A stretch of 64,000 nucleotides of DNA from positions 186,001-250,000 of the forward strand of contig NZ_BBMC01000002.1 of assembly GCF_000971255.1 (NCBI RefSeq), given 5' to 3'. The DNA is from Demequina rhizosphaerae. GTDB taxonomy: Bacteria; Actinomycetota; Actinomycetes; Actinomycetales; Demequinaceae. The notes below the pieces were generated by a model. That model did no database searches. It saw only the letters and a program-made list of their open reading frames with translations, and was not told where the DNA came from. How positions within the stretch are numbered: the first letter of the stretch is position 1; every line of letters begins with the position of its first letter. Positions 38,563 through 47,809 of the stretch are shown in pieces. The translations under genes and the position numbers were made by a program.

Positions 38563-39582
38563 CTACGCGCCGTCGACCGCGCGCGTGGACCCGCGCACGA
38601 TCAGCTGCGTAGGGATCGGCGTGTCCGACGTGTCGGCGGCGTGCTCCTCGAGCGCGACGAGCACCTTCTGCATGACGAGCCGCCCGAGCGCCTCGAAGTC
38701 CTGGCGCACCGTGGTGAGCGGCGGGTAGAGGTAGCCGGCCTCGGGGATGTCGTCGAAGCCCACGACGCTCACGTGCTCGGGCACCCGGAGCCCACGCCCG
38801 CGCAGCGCCGACAGCAGGCCGATCGACATCTGGTCGTTCGCGACGAAGATCGCCTGCCCGGGCTCGACGTCGAGCTCGACGCCCAGCCGGTAGCCGCTCG
38901 CGGCCGTCCAGTCGCCCACGACGGGCTCGACGACCTCGAGGCGGCGGGCCGCGAGCTCGTCGCGCCAGCCGCGCTCGCGCTCGGCGGCGTCCGGCGCGTC
39001 GACCGGACCCGCGATGTGGAGGATCCTCGTGTGGCCCAGCTCCGCGAGGTGCCGCACGGCGGTGCGGGCGCCGCGGTACTGGTCGATCGAGACGATGCGC
39101 GGGTCGCGGTGGGGCGTCGAGGCGGCCGCGACCACGGGGATGCCGAGGTCGAGGCCGCGCACGACCTCGAGCGCGGCCATCTGCGCGACGACCACGACGA
39201 TCGCGTCGACGCGCTGGCGCAGCAGCCCCTCGATGCCCGCGCGCACCACGGCCGCGTCGTTCTCCGGCGCGCTGACCGCGTCGACGCTGTACCGCGCCTC
39301 GCGCGCGGCGAGGTTGACGTGCATCGCGATCGCCGCGGGGCCGTGGTCGGTCACCGACGGCGTCAGCAGGCCGATGGTGCGCGTGCGCCGGGTGACGAGG
39401 GCGCGCGCGGCCGGCGACGGGCTGTAGTGCAGCTGCGCGATCGCCTTCTCCACGCGCTCCTTGGTCGCGGGGCGCACGTTCGGCATGCCGTTGAGCACGC
39501 GCGACACCGTCTGGTGGGACACGCCCGCGAGCCGCGCGACGTCGAAGATGTTCGCGGCTTTCGCGCCCTTGTCCTCCGGCAT
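38563..39582 (-). CDS. LacI-family transcriptional regulator
   Basis: A 339-residue repressor, last gene of the sugar-importer operon (2 bp after the ATPase gene). HTH NIFDVARLAGVSHQTVSRVL then NGMPNVRPATKERVEKAI; the sugar-binding core has VDAIVVVVAQMAALE, IVSIDQYRGARTAVRHL and VVGFDDIPEAGYLYPPLTTV. The effector is presumably the transported sugar. Candidate operators TGTGA-N4-TCAC lie at the operon promoter (45981-46084). Confidence 0.93.
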   Translation of the reverse strand: MPEDKGAKAANIFDVARLAGVSHQTVSRVLNGMPNVRPATKERVEKAIAQLHYSPSPAARALVTRRTRTIGLLTPSVTDHGPAAIAMHVNLAAREARYSVDAVSAPENDAAVVRAGIEGLLRQRVDAIVVVVAQMAALEVVRGLDLGIPVVAAASTPHRDPRIVSIDQYRGARTAVRHLAELGHTRILHIAGPVDAPDAAERERGWRDELAARRLEVVEPVVGDWTAASGYRLGVELDVEPGQAIFVANDQMSIGLLSALRGRGLRVPEHVSVVGFDDIPEAGYLYPPLTTVRQDFEALGRLVMQKVLVALEEHAADTSDTPIPTQLIVRGSTRAVDGA

Positions 39583-39584
39583 GC

Positions 39585-41102
39585 CTACTCGCCGTCCTCG
39601 TCGGGCTGCGCGACGAGCGCGAGCAGGGCGTCCGCGGACAGGGCCCCGGCGGGCGCGGTGCGAACGATGCGGCCGTCGCGGACCACGGCGACGCGGTCGC
39701 CCACCCGCAGCACCTCCTCGAGCTCGGCGGAGATGAAGATCACCGACATGCCGTTGTCCGCGAGCTCGCCCACGAGGTTCTGGATCTCGACCTTCGCGCC
39801 GACGTCGATGCCGCGCGTGGGCTCGTCGAGCACGAGCACCCGGGGCGACAGCGCCAGCAGCCGCGCGAGCAGCACCTTCTGCTGGTTGCCTCCGGAGAGC
39901 GTTCCGGCGGGCCGGTCGAGGTCGGCGGGGCGGATGTCGAGCGCCTCGACCCAGCTCGCGGCCAGCTCGCGGCGGCGGGCGACGGGCAGTTGCCGCAGCA
40001 CGCCGCGCTCGGCCTGGAGCGCGAGCGTGATGTTGTCGAGCACGCTGAGCTCCGCGACGATGCCGTCGCGGCGGCGGTCCTCGGACGAGTAGACGACGCC
40101 GAGGGACATCGCGCGGCGCGGCGAGTCGAGGTGGACCCCGGCGCCCTCGATACGGATGATGCCCGCGTGCGGCCGGTTCACGCCGGTGAGGGCGCGCGCG
40201 AGCGAGGTGCGCCCGGAGCCGAGCAGGCCCGCGACGCCGAGCACCTCGCCCTCGCCGAGGTCCACGTCGGCGTCGGCGATGCCGTGCGCGGCCGTCACCC
40301 CGCGCGCCTCGAGCACGACGGCCGCCTCGGGCGCCGCATCGTCCGTGTGCTCGCGCTCCTTGAGGTCGGCCATGTCGCGGCCGAGCATCTTCTGGACGAG
40401 GTCGATGCGGAGCAGCTCGGTGGTGAGGTACTCCCCCACGAACGCGCCGTCGCGCAGCACGGTGACGCGGTCGCAGATCTCGTAGACCTGGTCGAGGAAG
40501 TGGGACACGAAGAGGATCGCGACGCCGCGCGACCTGAGGTCGCGGATGACGCGGAACAGCTCGGCGACCTCGTCGAGGTCGAGGCTCGACGTCGGCTCGT
40601 CGAGGACGAGGATCCGCACGTCGGTGGAGATCGCGCGGGCGATCGCGACGAGCTGCTGGACCGCGACGGAGTGCTGGCCGAGCATCGACGCGGGGTCGAT
40701 GTCGAGGCCCAGGTCGAGCAGGATCTCCCGCGCCCGGGCCTGCATGAGGCGCACGCTGATGACGCCGGCGCGGCGGGGCTCGCGCCCGAGGCAGATGTTC
40801 TCCGCCACCGACAGGTTGGGCAGCACCTCGATCTCCTGGTACACGGTGCTGATGCCGACGGCCTGGGCCTCGTGCGGGCTCGCGAAGGCGACGTGGTCGC
40901 CCTCGAGCCGCAGCTCTCCCGCGTCGAGCGGCAGCGCGCCCGTGATGGCCTTGATCAGGGTCGACTTGCCGGCGCCGTTCTCCCCCATGAGCGAGTGCAC
41001 CTCGCCGGGGAACAGCCGGAAGTCGACGCGGTCCAGCGCGGCATCGGCACCGAAGCGCACCGTCGCGCCGGTGAGCTCCAGCAACGGCCGCACCTCGTCC
41101 AC
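39585..41102 (-). CDS. sugar ABC transporter ATPase, second copy
   Basis: A 505-residue double-domain ATPase of the ribose/galactofuranose class (RbsA/YtfR-like). Domain 1: GENGAGKSTLIKAITGA and LVLDEPTSSLD, with the usual degenerate signature (SVAVQQLVAI). Domain 2: GLLGSGRTSLARALTG, LSGGNQQKVLLARLL and LVLDEPTRGIDVGAK. It is intact, although the operon already has one such ATPase (43238-44773). It might pair with another permease or give redundancy. GTG 41102 with GGGGCG upstream. Confidence 0.92.
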   Translation of the reverse strand: MDEVRPLLELTGATVRFGADAALDRVDFRLFPGEVHSLMGENGAGKSTLIKAITGALPLDAGELRLEGDHVAFASPHEAQAVGISTVYQEIEVLPNLSVAENICLGREPRRAGVISVRLMQARAREILLDLGLDIDPASMLGQHSVAVQQLVAIARAISTDVRILVLDEPTSSLDLDEVAELFRVIRDLRSRGVAILFVSHFLDQVYEICDRVTVLRDGAFVGEYLTTELLRIDLVQKMLGRDMADLKEREHTDDAAPEAAVVLEARGVTAAHGIADADVDLGEGEVLGVAGLLGSGRTSLARALTGVNRPHAGIIRIEGAGVHLDSPRRAMSLGVVYSSEDRRRDGIVAELSVLDNITLALQAERGVLRQLPVARRRELAASWVEALDIRPADLDRPAGTLSGGNQQKVLLARLLALSPRVLVLDEPTRGIDVGAKVEIQNLVGELADNGMSVIFISAELEEVLRVGDRVAVVRDGRIVRTAPAGALSADALLALVAQPDEDGE

Positions 41103-41157
41103 CGCCCCATTATCAGGGCAGGGACGAGGTGCAACGGTCGACGCGGCTGGCAGACCG

Positions 41158-42180
41158 CTAACGTCGACCCTCCGACCGGGCCACGATGGCCCTCTGCACC
41201 ACGATGAAGAGCAGCAGCAGCGCGCCCACGATGATCTGCATCCAGGACTGCTCCGCGCCCATGAACGAGATGATCGTCTTGATCGTGCCGTACACGAACA
41301 CGCCGATCATCGAGCCGATCACGTAGCCGCGCCCGCCCGTGAGGATCGTGCCGCCGATGACGACCGCGGCGATCGCATCGAGCTCCGTGCCGATGCCGTT
41401 GCGCGGGTAGCCGGCGCCCGAGTACGCGGTGAGCACGAGCCCCGCGAGGCCGCCGCAGAGGCCGCTGATGACGTACACGCCCACCTTCGCGCGCGCCACC
41501 TTGAGGCCCATGAGGCGCGCGGACTGCTCGCTGCCGCCGATCGCGTAGACCGTGCGCCCGAAGCGGGTGAGGTGCAGCACGAACGCGGCGATCGCGACCG
41601 TGCCGAGCGCGATGAGACCGGTCGGGGTGATGTACCAGTCGCCGAGGCGGATGCGCGTCGACTGGAGCCACAGCAGCGAGCTCTCCTCCACCTTGATCGA
41701 GGACAGGCTGACCACGTACGCGAGCCCGCGCCCGAGGAACAGGCCCGCGAGCGACGCGATGAACGGCTGCACGTCGAAGTACTGGACGAGGATGCCGATC
41801 ATGAGGCCGATCGCGGCGCCGCCGAGGAGCATCGCGGGCACCGCGACGACGGCGGGCACGCCGTCCGCGAGCAGCTTCGCGCCGAGGATGCCCGAGAACG
41901 CCATGACCGAGCCGACCGAGAGGTCGATGCCGCCCGTGAGGATCACGAACGTCATGCCGACCGCGAGGACGAGCAGGTAGGCGTTGTCGAGCAGCAGCGC
42001 GGAGATGTTGCGCGGCGTGATGAAGTCGCCGCGCAGGAAGATCTCCGCCCCGACGAACAGCAGCAGCAGGATGCCCACGGCCGCGAACGTCGGCATCATG
42101 CCGCCGTGACGGCTGAGGAACGTCTGGAGGAACGAGGGACCGGAGGCACGCTCCTGGATCCGGGTCGCCATCGCGGTCAT
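41158..42180 (-). CDS. yjfF: sugar ABC transporter permease (YjfF-like)
   Basis: A 340-residue permease with eight to ten helices. AVGMTFVILTGGIDLSVGSV is the BPD_transp_2 hallmark, and YFDVQPFIASLAGLFLGRG and GGTILTGGRGYVIGSM match E. coli YjfF. It starts ATGA within the stop of the preceding permease gene and is followed by the second ATPase after 55 bp. Confidence 0.92.
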   Translation of the reverse strand: MTAMATRIQERASGPSFLQTFLSRHGGMMPTFAAVGILLLLFVGAEIFLRGDFITPRNISALLLDNAYLLVLAVGMTFVILTGGIDLSVGSVMAFSGILGAKLLADGVPAVVAVPAMLLGGAAIGLMIGILVQYFDVQPFIASLAGLFLGRGLAYVVSLSSIKVEESSLLWLQSTRIRLGDWYITPTGLIALGTVAIAAFVLHLTRFGRTVYAIGGSEQSARLMGLKVARAKVGVYVISGLCGGLAGLVLTAYSGAGYPRNGIGTELDAIAAVVIGGTILTGGRGYVIGSMIGVFVYGTIKTIISFMGAEQSWMQIIVGALLLLFIVVQRAIVARSEGRR

Positions 42181-43241
42181 CGCGTCACCTCGGCCTTCTG
42201 CTTGTCCTCGACCGGCGGCTCGACCGCCGCCGCCTTGGGCTGCCTCGACCGGGACATCCTCCCGATCGCGTTCCTGATCCGCGGCGACTGCACCACCACC
42301 ACGACCACCACGACGATCGCGAAGAACACCGGGCTCTGCGCGGACGGGACGCCGAGGAAGAGGATGGTCGAGTCGAGCGTCTGGATGATGAGCACGCCGA
42401 TGACCGTGCCCGCGATCGAGAACTTGCCGCCGTTGAGCGACGTGCCACCCAGCACGACCGCGAGGATCGCGTAGAGCTCGATGAACACGCCGGCGGCGTT
42501 CGCGTCGGCGGCGCGGATGTTCGACGCGTAGAGGATGCCCGCGAGGCCCGCGAGCGTGCCGCTGACGATGTACGCGCCCCAGATGATGCCGCGCGAGCGC
42601 ACGCCCGCGAGGCGGCTCGCCTCGGGGTTGATGCCGACCGCCTCGGTGAGCACGCCCAGCGCGGTGCGGCGCTCGACGAGCCCGATCACGGTGATCGCGG
42701 CGACCGAGATGAAGAACGCGAACGGCAGCACGAACAGGTACCCGGTGGCGATGAACGAGAACGGCTCCGAGTTGACCGTGGTGATGAACCCGCCGGTGAT
42801 GAGCAGCGCGACGCCTCGCCCGGCGAGCATGAGCACGAGCGTCGCGATGATCGGTTGTATCCCGAGCACCGACACCAGGAAGCCGTTCCACACGCCCAGC
42901 ACGAGCGAGACGAGCAGCGCCGCGACCACCGCGATCAGCACCACGCCGAGGTTGCCCGCGTCGCCGGAGTTGTCGATGATCGTGAGCGCGACGGCGCCCG
43001 AGACGGCCATGATCGCGCCGACCGAGAGGTCGATGCCGCGCGTCGCGATGACGATCGTCATGCCGAGCGCGACGAGCATGAGCGGCGCGCTGTCGCGCAG
43101 GATCGTGATGATCGCGCCGAAGAGCTCGCCGTCGCGCACCCTGAACTTGATGAAGTTGGGGCGGGCGATCGAGTTGACCGCGATGAGCGTCAGCAGCGCC
43201 ACGACCGGCCAGAACAGCCGGTGCCTCCAGATGGACCTCAT
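42177..43241 (-). CDS. ytfT: sugar ABC transporter permease (YtfT-like)
   Basis: A 354-residue permease: ALGMTIVIATRGIDLSVGAI, VLGIQPIIATLVLMLAGRG and VLGGTSLNGGKFSIAGTVIG match YtfT. The ATG overlaps the ATPase stop (ATGA) and its own end overlaps the YjfF-like gene. It should form a heterodimeric channel with that permease. Confidence 0.93.
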   Translation of the reverse strand: MRSIWRHRLFWPVVALLTLIAVNSIARPNFIKFRVRDGELFGAIITILRDSAPLMLVALGMTIVIATRGIDLSVGAIMAVSGAVALTIIDNSGDAGNLGVVLIAVVAALLVSLVLGVWNGFLVSVLGIQPIIATLVLMLAGRGVALLITGGFITTVNSEPFSFIATGYLFVLPFAFFISVAAITVIGLVERRTALGVLTEAVGINPEASRLAGVRSRGIIWGAYIVSGTLAGLAGILYASNIRAADANAAGVFIELYAILAVVLGGTSLNGGKFSIAGTVIGVLIIQTLDSTILFLGVPSAQSPVFFAIVVVVVVVVQSPRIRNAIGRMSRSRQPKAAAVEPPVEDKQKAEVTR

Positions 43242-44773
43242 GCCGCGCTCCCTTCGCCGGCGTTGGCGATGTAGTCGATGAGCCCGTCGAGATCGACCTG
43301 GGTGGAGTCGAGCTCGCCGATCTTCCTGCGGTCGCGCATCACCGCGACGCGCTGCGCCAATCGAAGCACCTCCTCCAGCTCGGAGGAGATGAAGATGACG
43401 GAGAGTCCCTGAGACGACAGCTCGGAGACCTTCTTCTGGATGTCGGCCTTGGCGCCGACGTCGATGCCGCGCGTGGGCTCGTCGAGGATCAGCAGCTGGG
43501 GCGCGGTGGCGAGCCAGCGGGCGAGCAGCACCTTCTGCTGGTTGCCGCCGGACAGGTTGCCGACGAGCGCCTGAGGGTTGGCCGGGCGGACGCCCAGCGC
43601 CTCGATGTACTCCGCGACGACGGCGTCCTGGTCCTTCTTGGGGACCTTGCGCACCCAGCCCTGCCGCGCCTGCATGCCGAGCACGATGTTCTCCGCGACG
43701 GTGAGGTCCGCGACCACGCCCTCCGCGCGCCGGTTCTCCGACGAGAAGGAGATCCGCTGGTCGATCGCATGGCGCGGCGAGTGCACCTTCGCATGCGCGC
43801 CCTGGACCTCGACCTGACCCGCGTCGGGGCGGTCCGCGCCGTACAGCAGGCGCACCAGCTCGGTGCGGCCGGACCCGAGCAGCCCGGCGATGCCGACGAC
43901 CTCGCCCTCGTAGACCTCGAGGTCCGCGGGCTCGAGGACGCCGCGCTTGCCGAGGCCCTCGGCCCGCACGACCGGGGTGCCCGAGCGGTCGATCGCGCGG
44001 TGCGAGGACTTCTCCAGCGTGGCGAGGTCCTCGAGCTCGCGACCGATCATCTTGGTCACCAGCGCGTCGCGCGGCAGCTCCTCGATGAGGTGCTCGCCCA
44101 CGAGCGTGCCGTTGCGCAGCACCGTGATGCGGTCCGAGATCTCGTAGACCTGGTCGAGGAAGTGGGACACGAAGAGGATCGCGACGCCCTTGGACCGCAG
44201 GTCGCGGATCACCTCGAAGAGCTGCTCGACCTCGCCGCGGTCCAGGCTGGACGTCGGCTCGTCGAGGATGAGCACCTTGGCCTCGAGGACCATCGCCCGG
44301 ATGATCGCGACCAGCTGCTGGATCGCGATGGAGTGGCTCGACAGCATCGAGCGCGGGTCGATGGCGAGGCCGAGGCTCTCCATGTGCCGCGCCGCCTCCT
44401 TCTGGGTGGCGCGCCAGTCGATCCCGCCGCCGCGGCGGGGCTCGTGGCCGAGCATGACGTTCTCGCCGACCGTGAGGTTGGCGCAGAGGTTGACCTCCTG
44501 GTACACCGTCGAGATGCCGGCCTCCTGGGCGTCGGCCGCGGTGTGGAAGGTGCGCCGCTCCCCGGCCACCGCGATGGTGCCGGAGTCGATCGCGTAGACG
44601 CCCGTGAGCGCCTTGATGAGGGTGGACTTGCCGGCGCCGTTCTCCCCCATGAGGGAGTGGACCTCGCCGGGCCGGAGGGTGAAGTCGACGTTGTCGAGGG
44701 CGAGCACGCCGGGGAAGCGGATGGTGATTCCGCGCATCTCGACGATCGGGGGGACCTCGGTGTCCGCAGGCAT
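43238..44773 (-). CDS. ytfR: sugar ABC transporter ATPase (YtfR-like), first copy
   Basis: A 511-residue double ATPase: GENGAGKSTLIKALTGVYAI, VLILDEPTSSLD, then domain 2 GLLGSGRTELVRLLYGADRP, LSGGNQQKVLLARWL and LILDEPTRGIDVGAK. Its place directly after the binding protein gene and its overlap with the YtfT-like permease make it the cognate ATPase. The ATG at 44773 has only a weak ribosome site. Confidence 0.93.
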   Translation of the reverse strand: MPADTEVPPIVEMRGITIRFPGVLALDNVDFTLRPGEVHSLMGENGAGKSTLIKALTGVYAIDSGTIAVAGERRTFHTAADAQEAGISTVYQEVNLCANLTVGENVMLGHEPRRGGGIDWRATQKEAARHMESLGLAIDPRSMLSSHSIAIQQLVAIIRAMVLEAKVLILDEPTSSLDRGEVEQLFEVIRDLRSKGVAILFVSHFLDQVYEISDRITVLRNGTLVGEHLIEELPRDALVTKMIGRELEDLATLEKSSHRAIDRSGTPVVRAEGLGKRGVLEPADLEVYEGEVVGIAGLLGSGRTELVRLLYGADRPDAGQVEVQGAHAKVHSPRHAIDQRISFSSENRRAEGVVADLTVAENIVLGMQARQGWVRKVPKKDQDAVVAEYIEALGVRPANPQALVGNLSGGNQQKVLLARWLATAPQLLILDEPTRGIDVGAKADIQKKVSELSSQGLSVIFISSELEEVLRLAQRVAVMRDRRKIGELDSTQVDLDGLIDYIANAGEGSAA

Positions 44774-44815
44774 GGTGGGCAGCTTTCTGGCTCGGGTTGT
44801 CGCGGGGGCCCGTCC

Positions 44816-44840
44816 GGGGAGCCGGCTGGCGCCGGCCCCC
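44816..44840 (-). terminator. hairpin between binding protein and ATPase genes
   Basis: GGGG(A)GCCGGC-TGGC-GCCGGCCCC: a 10-bp stem with one bulge. In this place it is more likely an attenuator or 3'-end protector that raises binding-protein mRNA than a full stop. Confidence 0.55.
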
Positions 44841-44880
44841 CGAACGGTGTCCCTGCCCTGCAAGGTCGTGATCGCTGGGA

Positions 44881-45876
44881 TCAGTACTTGCGGTCCGGCA
44901 GCGCCTCCTCGGCCGCCGCCTGGTCGAACGCGAGGTCCTCGACGTACTGCACGGCCTCCACGTCCTCGCCGTTGACCACGCCGGTCACGGCCGCGGCGAC
45001 GAGGTCGCCGAGCAGCGGGTTGCACTCGACGATGTAGTTGATCTTGCCGTCGACGAGGGCCTGCATGCCGTCGTGGACCGCGTCGATCGAGATGATCTTG
45101 ATGTCCTCGCCCGGCACCGCGCCGGCCGCCTCGATCGCCTCGATGGCGCCGAGCGCCATGTCGTCGTTGTGCGCGTAGACGAGGTCGATGCCGTCGACGC
45201 CGTAGTTCTGGATGAAGCCCTCCATCACGGACTTGCCGCCGTCACGCGTGAAGTCGCCGGTCTGCGAGTCGATCTTGGTGATCATCGTGCCCTCGATCGC
45301 CGAGTCGAAGCCCGTCGCGCGGTCGTTGGCGGGCGCGGAGCCCGTGGTGCCCTCGAGCACGACCATGTTGGTCTCGGTGTCGCCGAACTCCGCCGCGGCC
45401 CACTCGCCCGCGGTGACGCCCTCCTGCTCGAAGTCGAGGCCGATCCAGGCCGCGTAGAGGTCCTCCGACGCGGAGACCGTGCGGTCCTCGAGGATCACGG
45501 GGATCCCGGCGTCCGACGCCTCCTGGAGGACGTCGTCCCAGCCGTCCTCGACGATCGGCGCGATCACGATCGCGTCGACGCCCTGGTTGATGAACGAGCG
45601 CACCGCCGCGATCTGCGCGGCCGTGTCGTTGTCCGCGGCGTTGAAGACGAGCTCGAAGCCGTTCTCCGAGGAGAACGCGGTCTTCATGGACTCGGTGTTC
45701 GCGGAGCGCCAGCCGGACTCCGAGCCGGTCTGCGCGAAGCCGACCGTGATGACGTCGCCGCCACCGCCGCCGTCCGCTGCGTCGCTCGACCCGGCATCCG
45801 AGTCGGACGAGCACGCGGTGAGCGCCATGGCTGCGGCGCCCGCGATCGCGATGGTGGAAAGAAAACGCTTCTTCAT
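44881..45876 (-). CDS. ytfQ: sugar-binding lipoprotein (YtfQ-like)
   Basis: A 331-residue periplasmic-binding-fold lipoprotein. Lipobox MALTACSSD follows the signal peptide. The mature start VGFAQTGSESGWRSANTESM with ADNDTAAQIAAVRSFINQGV closely follows E. coli YtfQ, which binds galactofuranose. VYAHNDDMALGAIEAIEAAG and DAVHDGMQALVDGKINY complete the fold. GGGAGG precedes the ATG. The sugar here could differ. First gene of a six-gene operon. Confidence 0.94.
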   Translation of the reverse strand: MKKRFLSTIAIAGAAAMALTACSSDSDAGSSDAADGGGGGDVITVGFAQTGSESGWRSANTESMKTAFSSENGFELVFNAADNDTAAQIAAVRSFINQGVDAIVIAPIVEDGWDDVLQEASDAGIPVILEDRTVSASEDLYAAWIGLDFEQEGVTAGEWAAAEFGDTETNMVVLEGTTGSAPANDRATGFDSAIEGTMITKIDSQTGDFTRDGGKSVMEGFIQNYGVDGIDLVYAHNDDMALGAIEAIEAAGAVPGEDIKIISIDAVHDGMQALVDGKINYIVECNPLLGDLVAAAVTGVVNGEDVEAVQYVEDLAFDQAAAEEALPDRKY

Positions 45877-45964
45877 TCTCAGAACCTCCCTGTTCTGGTC
45901 CGGCGTCCTTGCCGGTTCTCGAGCGCGTTGCCCCCGGAGCCCCGCGAAGGACCCCGTGCTTTGG

Positions 45965-46084
45965 ATATTAGCGCTCACAATGTGAACCCTCACAAGTGCG
46001 CAACGGTCACGTTTCTGTAACAGCGGCACGCTGATGGTCGCGCTCTCAGGCCGGGACGCGCCCCGCCGGATGTGAATGCTCACT
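45965..46084 (-). promoter_or_regulatory. promoter and LacI-type operators of the sugar operon
   Basis: On the minus strand a -10 TAATAT (45965-45970) is preceded by TGTGA-N4-TCACA (45981-45994, perfect). A second site TGTGAATGCTCACT is at 46071-46084. The spacing of about 90 bp would allow looping. The likely binder is the LacI regulator at the operon's end. Confidence 0.6.
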
Positions 46085-46103
46085 CTGCCGGGGTGAACGC
46101 GAC

Positions 46104-46144
46104 GGGCCCGCGCATCGTCGCCTGGAGGGACGATGCGCGGGCCC
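46104..46144 (-). terminator. perfect 16-bp hairpin containing a motif copy
   Basis: Arms 46104-46119 and 46129-46144 are perfect complements with a 9-base loop, just after the ABC-2 permease gene. The right arm holds most of a GGACGATGC copy (46128-46136) and the left arm its partner GCATCGTC. Confidence 0.8.
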
Positions 46145-46160
46145 GGTGGAGGCGAGCGGC

Positions 46161-46925
46161 TCAGCCGCGCGCGGGCGCCCGCCGCAGCACGAGCCAGCCG
46201 ACGGCCGCGAACGCGAGGCTCACGGGCAGCGTCCACGCCATCACCACCGCGAGCGGGTTCGCGGTGAAGAAGTCCACCGTGGCACCCCAGCCCGCGTCGA
46301 GCAGCCACCACACGAGCGCGACGACCGCGAGCGCGAGGGCGCCGAAGTACAGGTAGAGGCCGTTGGCCCGCCACCGCACGAACAGCGCGCCGACGAGGCA
46401 GCCCATCGTGGTGAAGAGCAGGTAGAGCGCGACGTAGTGGAACGCGACCACCGCGAACGGCTCGTCGTAGAGGTACGCGGGTGCGTAGAAGGAGCCGTTC
46501 ATGCCCCAGCCGTCGGTGGCGCGCTCGAGCAGCGCGAGCAGCCCGAGCCCGACGCCGTAGACCACGGCCATCATCGCGAAGAACGCGACGGTGCCGAGGT
46601 AGTAGTCGCGCCGCGTCGAGGAGAAGCCGAGCGCGAAGCGGAAGCCCGCGTTCATCGCCTGGATCGCGATGATCATCATGTAGATGACCAGCCAGCTCAC
46701 TCCCCCGGCGTAGCGGAACGCGTCCTCCTCGATCCCCGGCCCGGCGTAGTGGCTGATGATCGCCCAGATCGACCACGTGAGCGCGTGGATCGAGACGAGC
46801 ACGATCCACGGCAGGATCACGGACGGCCACGGGTTCGCGACGTGCAGGCGCACGACGTTCCACACGCGGCGCCCGGCGGGCACGAGGGCCTCGGGACGGA
46901 CGGGGGCGGCGACGGCGGCCATCAC
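46161..46925 (-). CDS. ABC-2-type transporter permease
   Basis: A 254-residue protein with about six membrane helices, translated from GTG overlapping the ATPase stop (ATG 46922 also possible). PWPSVILPWIVLVSIHALTW and AMNAGFRFALGFSSTRRDYY resemble the membrane subunits paired with YtrA-type GntR regulators. It likely exports a toxic compound or peptide with the ATPase before it. A motif hairpin follows. Confidence 0.85.
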   Translation of the reverse strand: MMAAVAAPVRPEALVPAGRRVWNVVRLHVANPWPSVILPWIVLVSIHALTWSIWAIISHYAGPGIEEDAFRYAGGVSWLVIYMMIIAIQAMNAGFRFALGFSSTRRDYYLGTVAFFAMMAVVYGVGLGLLALLERATDGWGMNGSFYAPAYLYDEPFAVVAFHYVALYLLFTTMGCLVGALFVRWRANGLYLYFGALALAVVALVWWLLDAGWGATVDFFTANPLAVVMAWTLPVSLAFAAVGWLVLRRAPARG

Positions 46926-47809
46926 GCCACCTCCTCACGGTGGGATGCGCCGCCGGTGCGGCGCACGATGAGCTGCTGGAGCGAGACCGGCGTCACCTCG
47001 AGGCCGGACGATGCGGCGCGCGCCTTGTCGTCGGCGCCGAGGCCGGCGACGGTCGCCGACGCGATCCCGCCGATGTGCTCGCGGGCGAGCACGTCGCGAC
47101 CCGCGACGAAGGCCTCGACGTCGGCGGCGCGGCCGACCAGCGTCGAGGCGGAGCCGCGCAGCTCCTCGGTGTCCGCGTCGATCTCGATGCGACCCTCGTG
47201 GATGACGAGGACGTGGTCGAGGAGGTCGGCGGCCTCGTCGATGAGGTGGGTCGACAGGAGGATGGTGCGCGGGTGCGCGGCGTAGTCCTCGAGCAGCCGG
47301 TCGTAGAAGATGTGGCGCGCGACCGCGTCGAGGCCCGCGTAGGGCTCGTCGAGGAGCGTGAGCTCCGCGCGGGACGCGATCCCGACGATCGCGCCGATCG
47401 CCGAGCGCTGCCCGCGCGACATCTTCTTCACCATGCGGTTCACCGGCACCCCGAAGTCCTCGACGAGGCGCTCGGCGAGCGCCGCGTCGAAGTGCGGGAA
47501 GAAGTGCGGGGCCATCGCGAGCACGTGGCGGCCGCGGTACGCGTCCGGGTAGCTCTGCGACTCCTTGATGAAGCACACGCGGGTGAGCGCGCGGGCGTTC
47601 TCGACCGGGTCCTCGCCGAGCACGCGGACCGTCCCGGCGCTCGCGAAGTCCTGGCCCGTGACGAGGTTCATCAGCGTGGTCTTGCCCGCGCCGTTGCGGC
47701 CGAGCAGGCCGCAGACGGACCCCTCCTCGACCGCGAAGCTGACGTCGTCGACGGCGTGCACGTCGCCGAACCGGCGGCTGAGGCCCTGGGCCTCGATGAT
47801 GGCTGTCAC
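46922..47809 (-). CDS. ABC transporter ATPase of GntR-linked efflux system
   Basis: A 295-residue ATPase: Walker A LLGRNGAGKTTLMNLVTG, signature KMSRGQRSAIGAIVGIASRA and Walker B LTLLDEPYAGLD. The SRGQ-type signature is usual in this YtrB/EcsA-like group. The GTG start overlaps the GntR stop, and the gene overlaps the permease downstream; all three are coupled. Confidence 0.92.
   Translation of the reverse strand: MTAIIEAQGLSRRFGDVHAVDDVSFAVEEGSVCGLLGRNGAGKTTLMNLVTGQDFASAGTVRVLGEDPVENARALTRVCFIKESQSYPDAYRGRHVLAMAPHFFPHFDAALAERLVEDFGVPVNRMVKKMSRGQRSAIGAIVGIASRAELTLLDEPYAGLDAVARHIFYDRLLEDYAAHPRTILLSTHLIDEAADLLDHVLVIHEGRIEIDADTEELRGSASTLVGRAADVEAFVAGRDVLAREHIGGIASATVAGLGADDKARAASSGLEVTPVSLQQLIVRRTGGASHREEVA

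Noticed and set aside
46104..46144. Insertion-sequence terminal inverted repeat
   Set aside because: The two arms are only 9 bases apart and no transposase is present; it is a hairpin.
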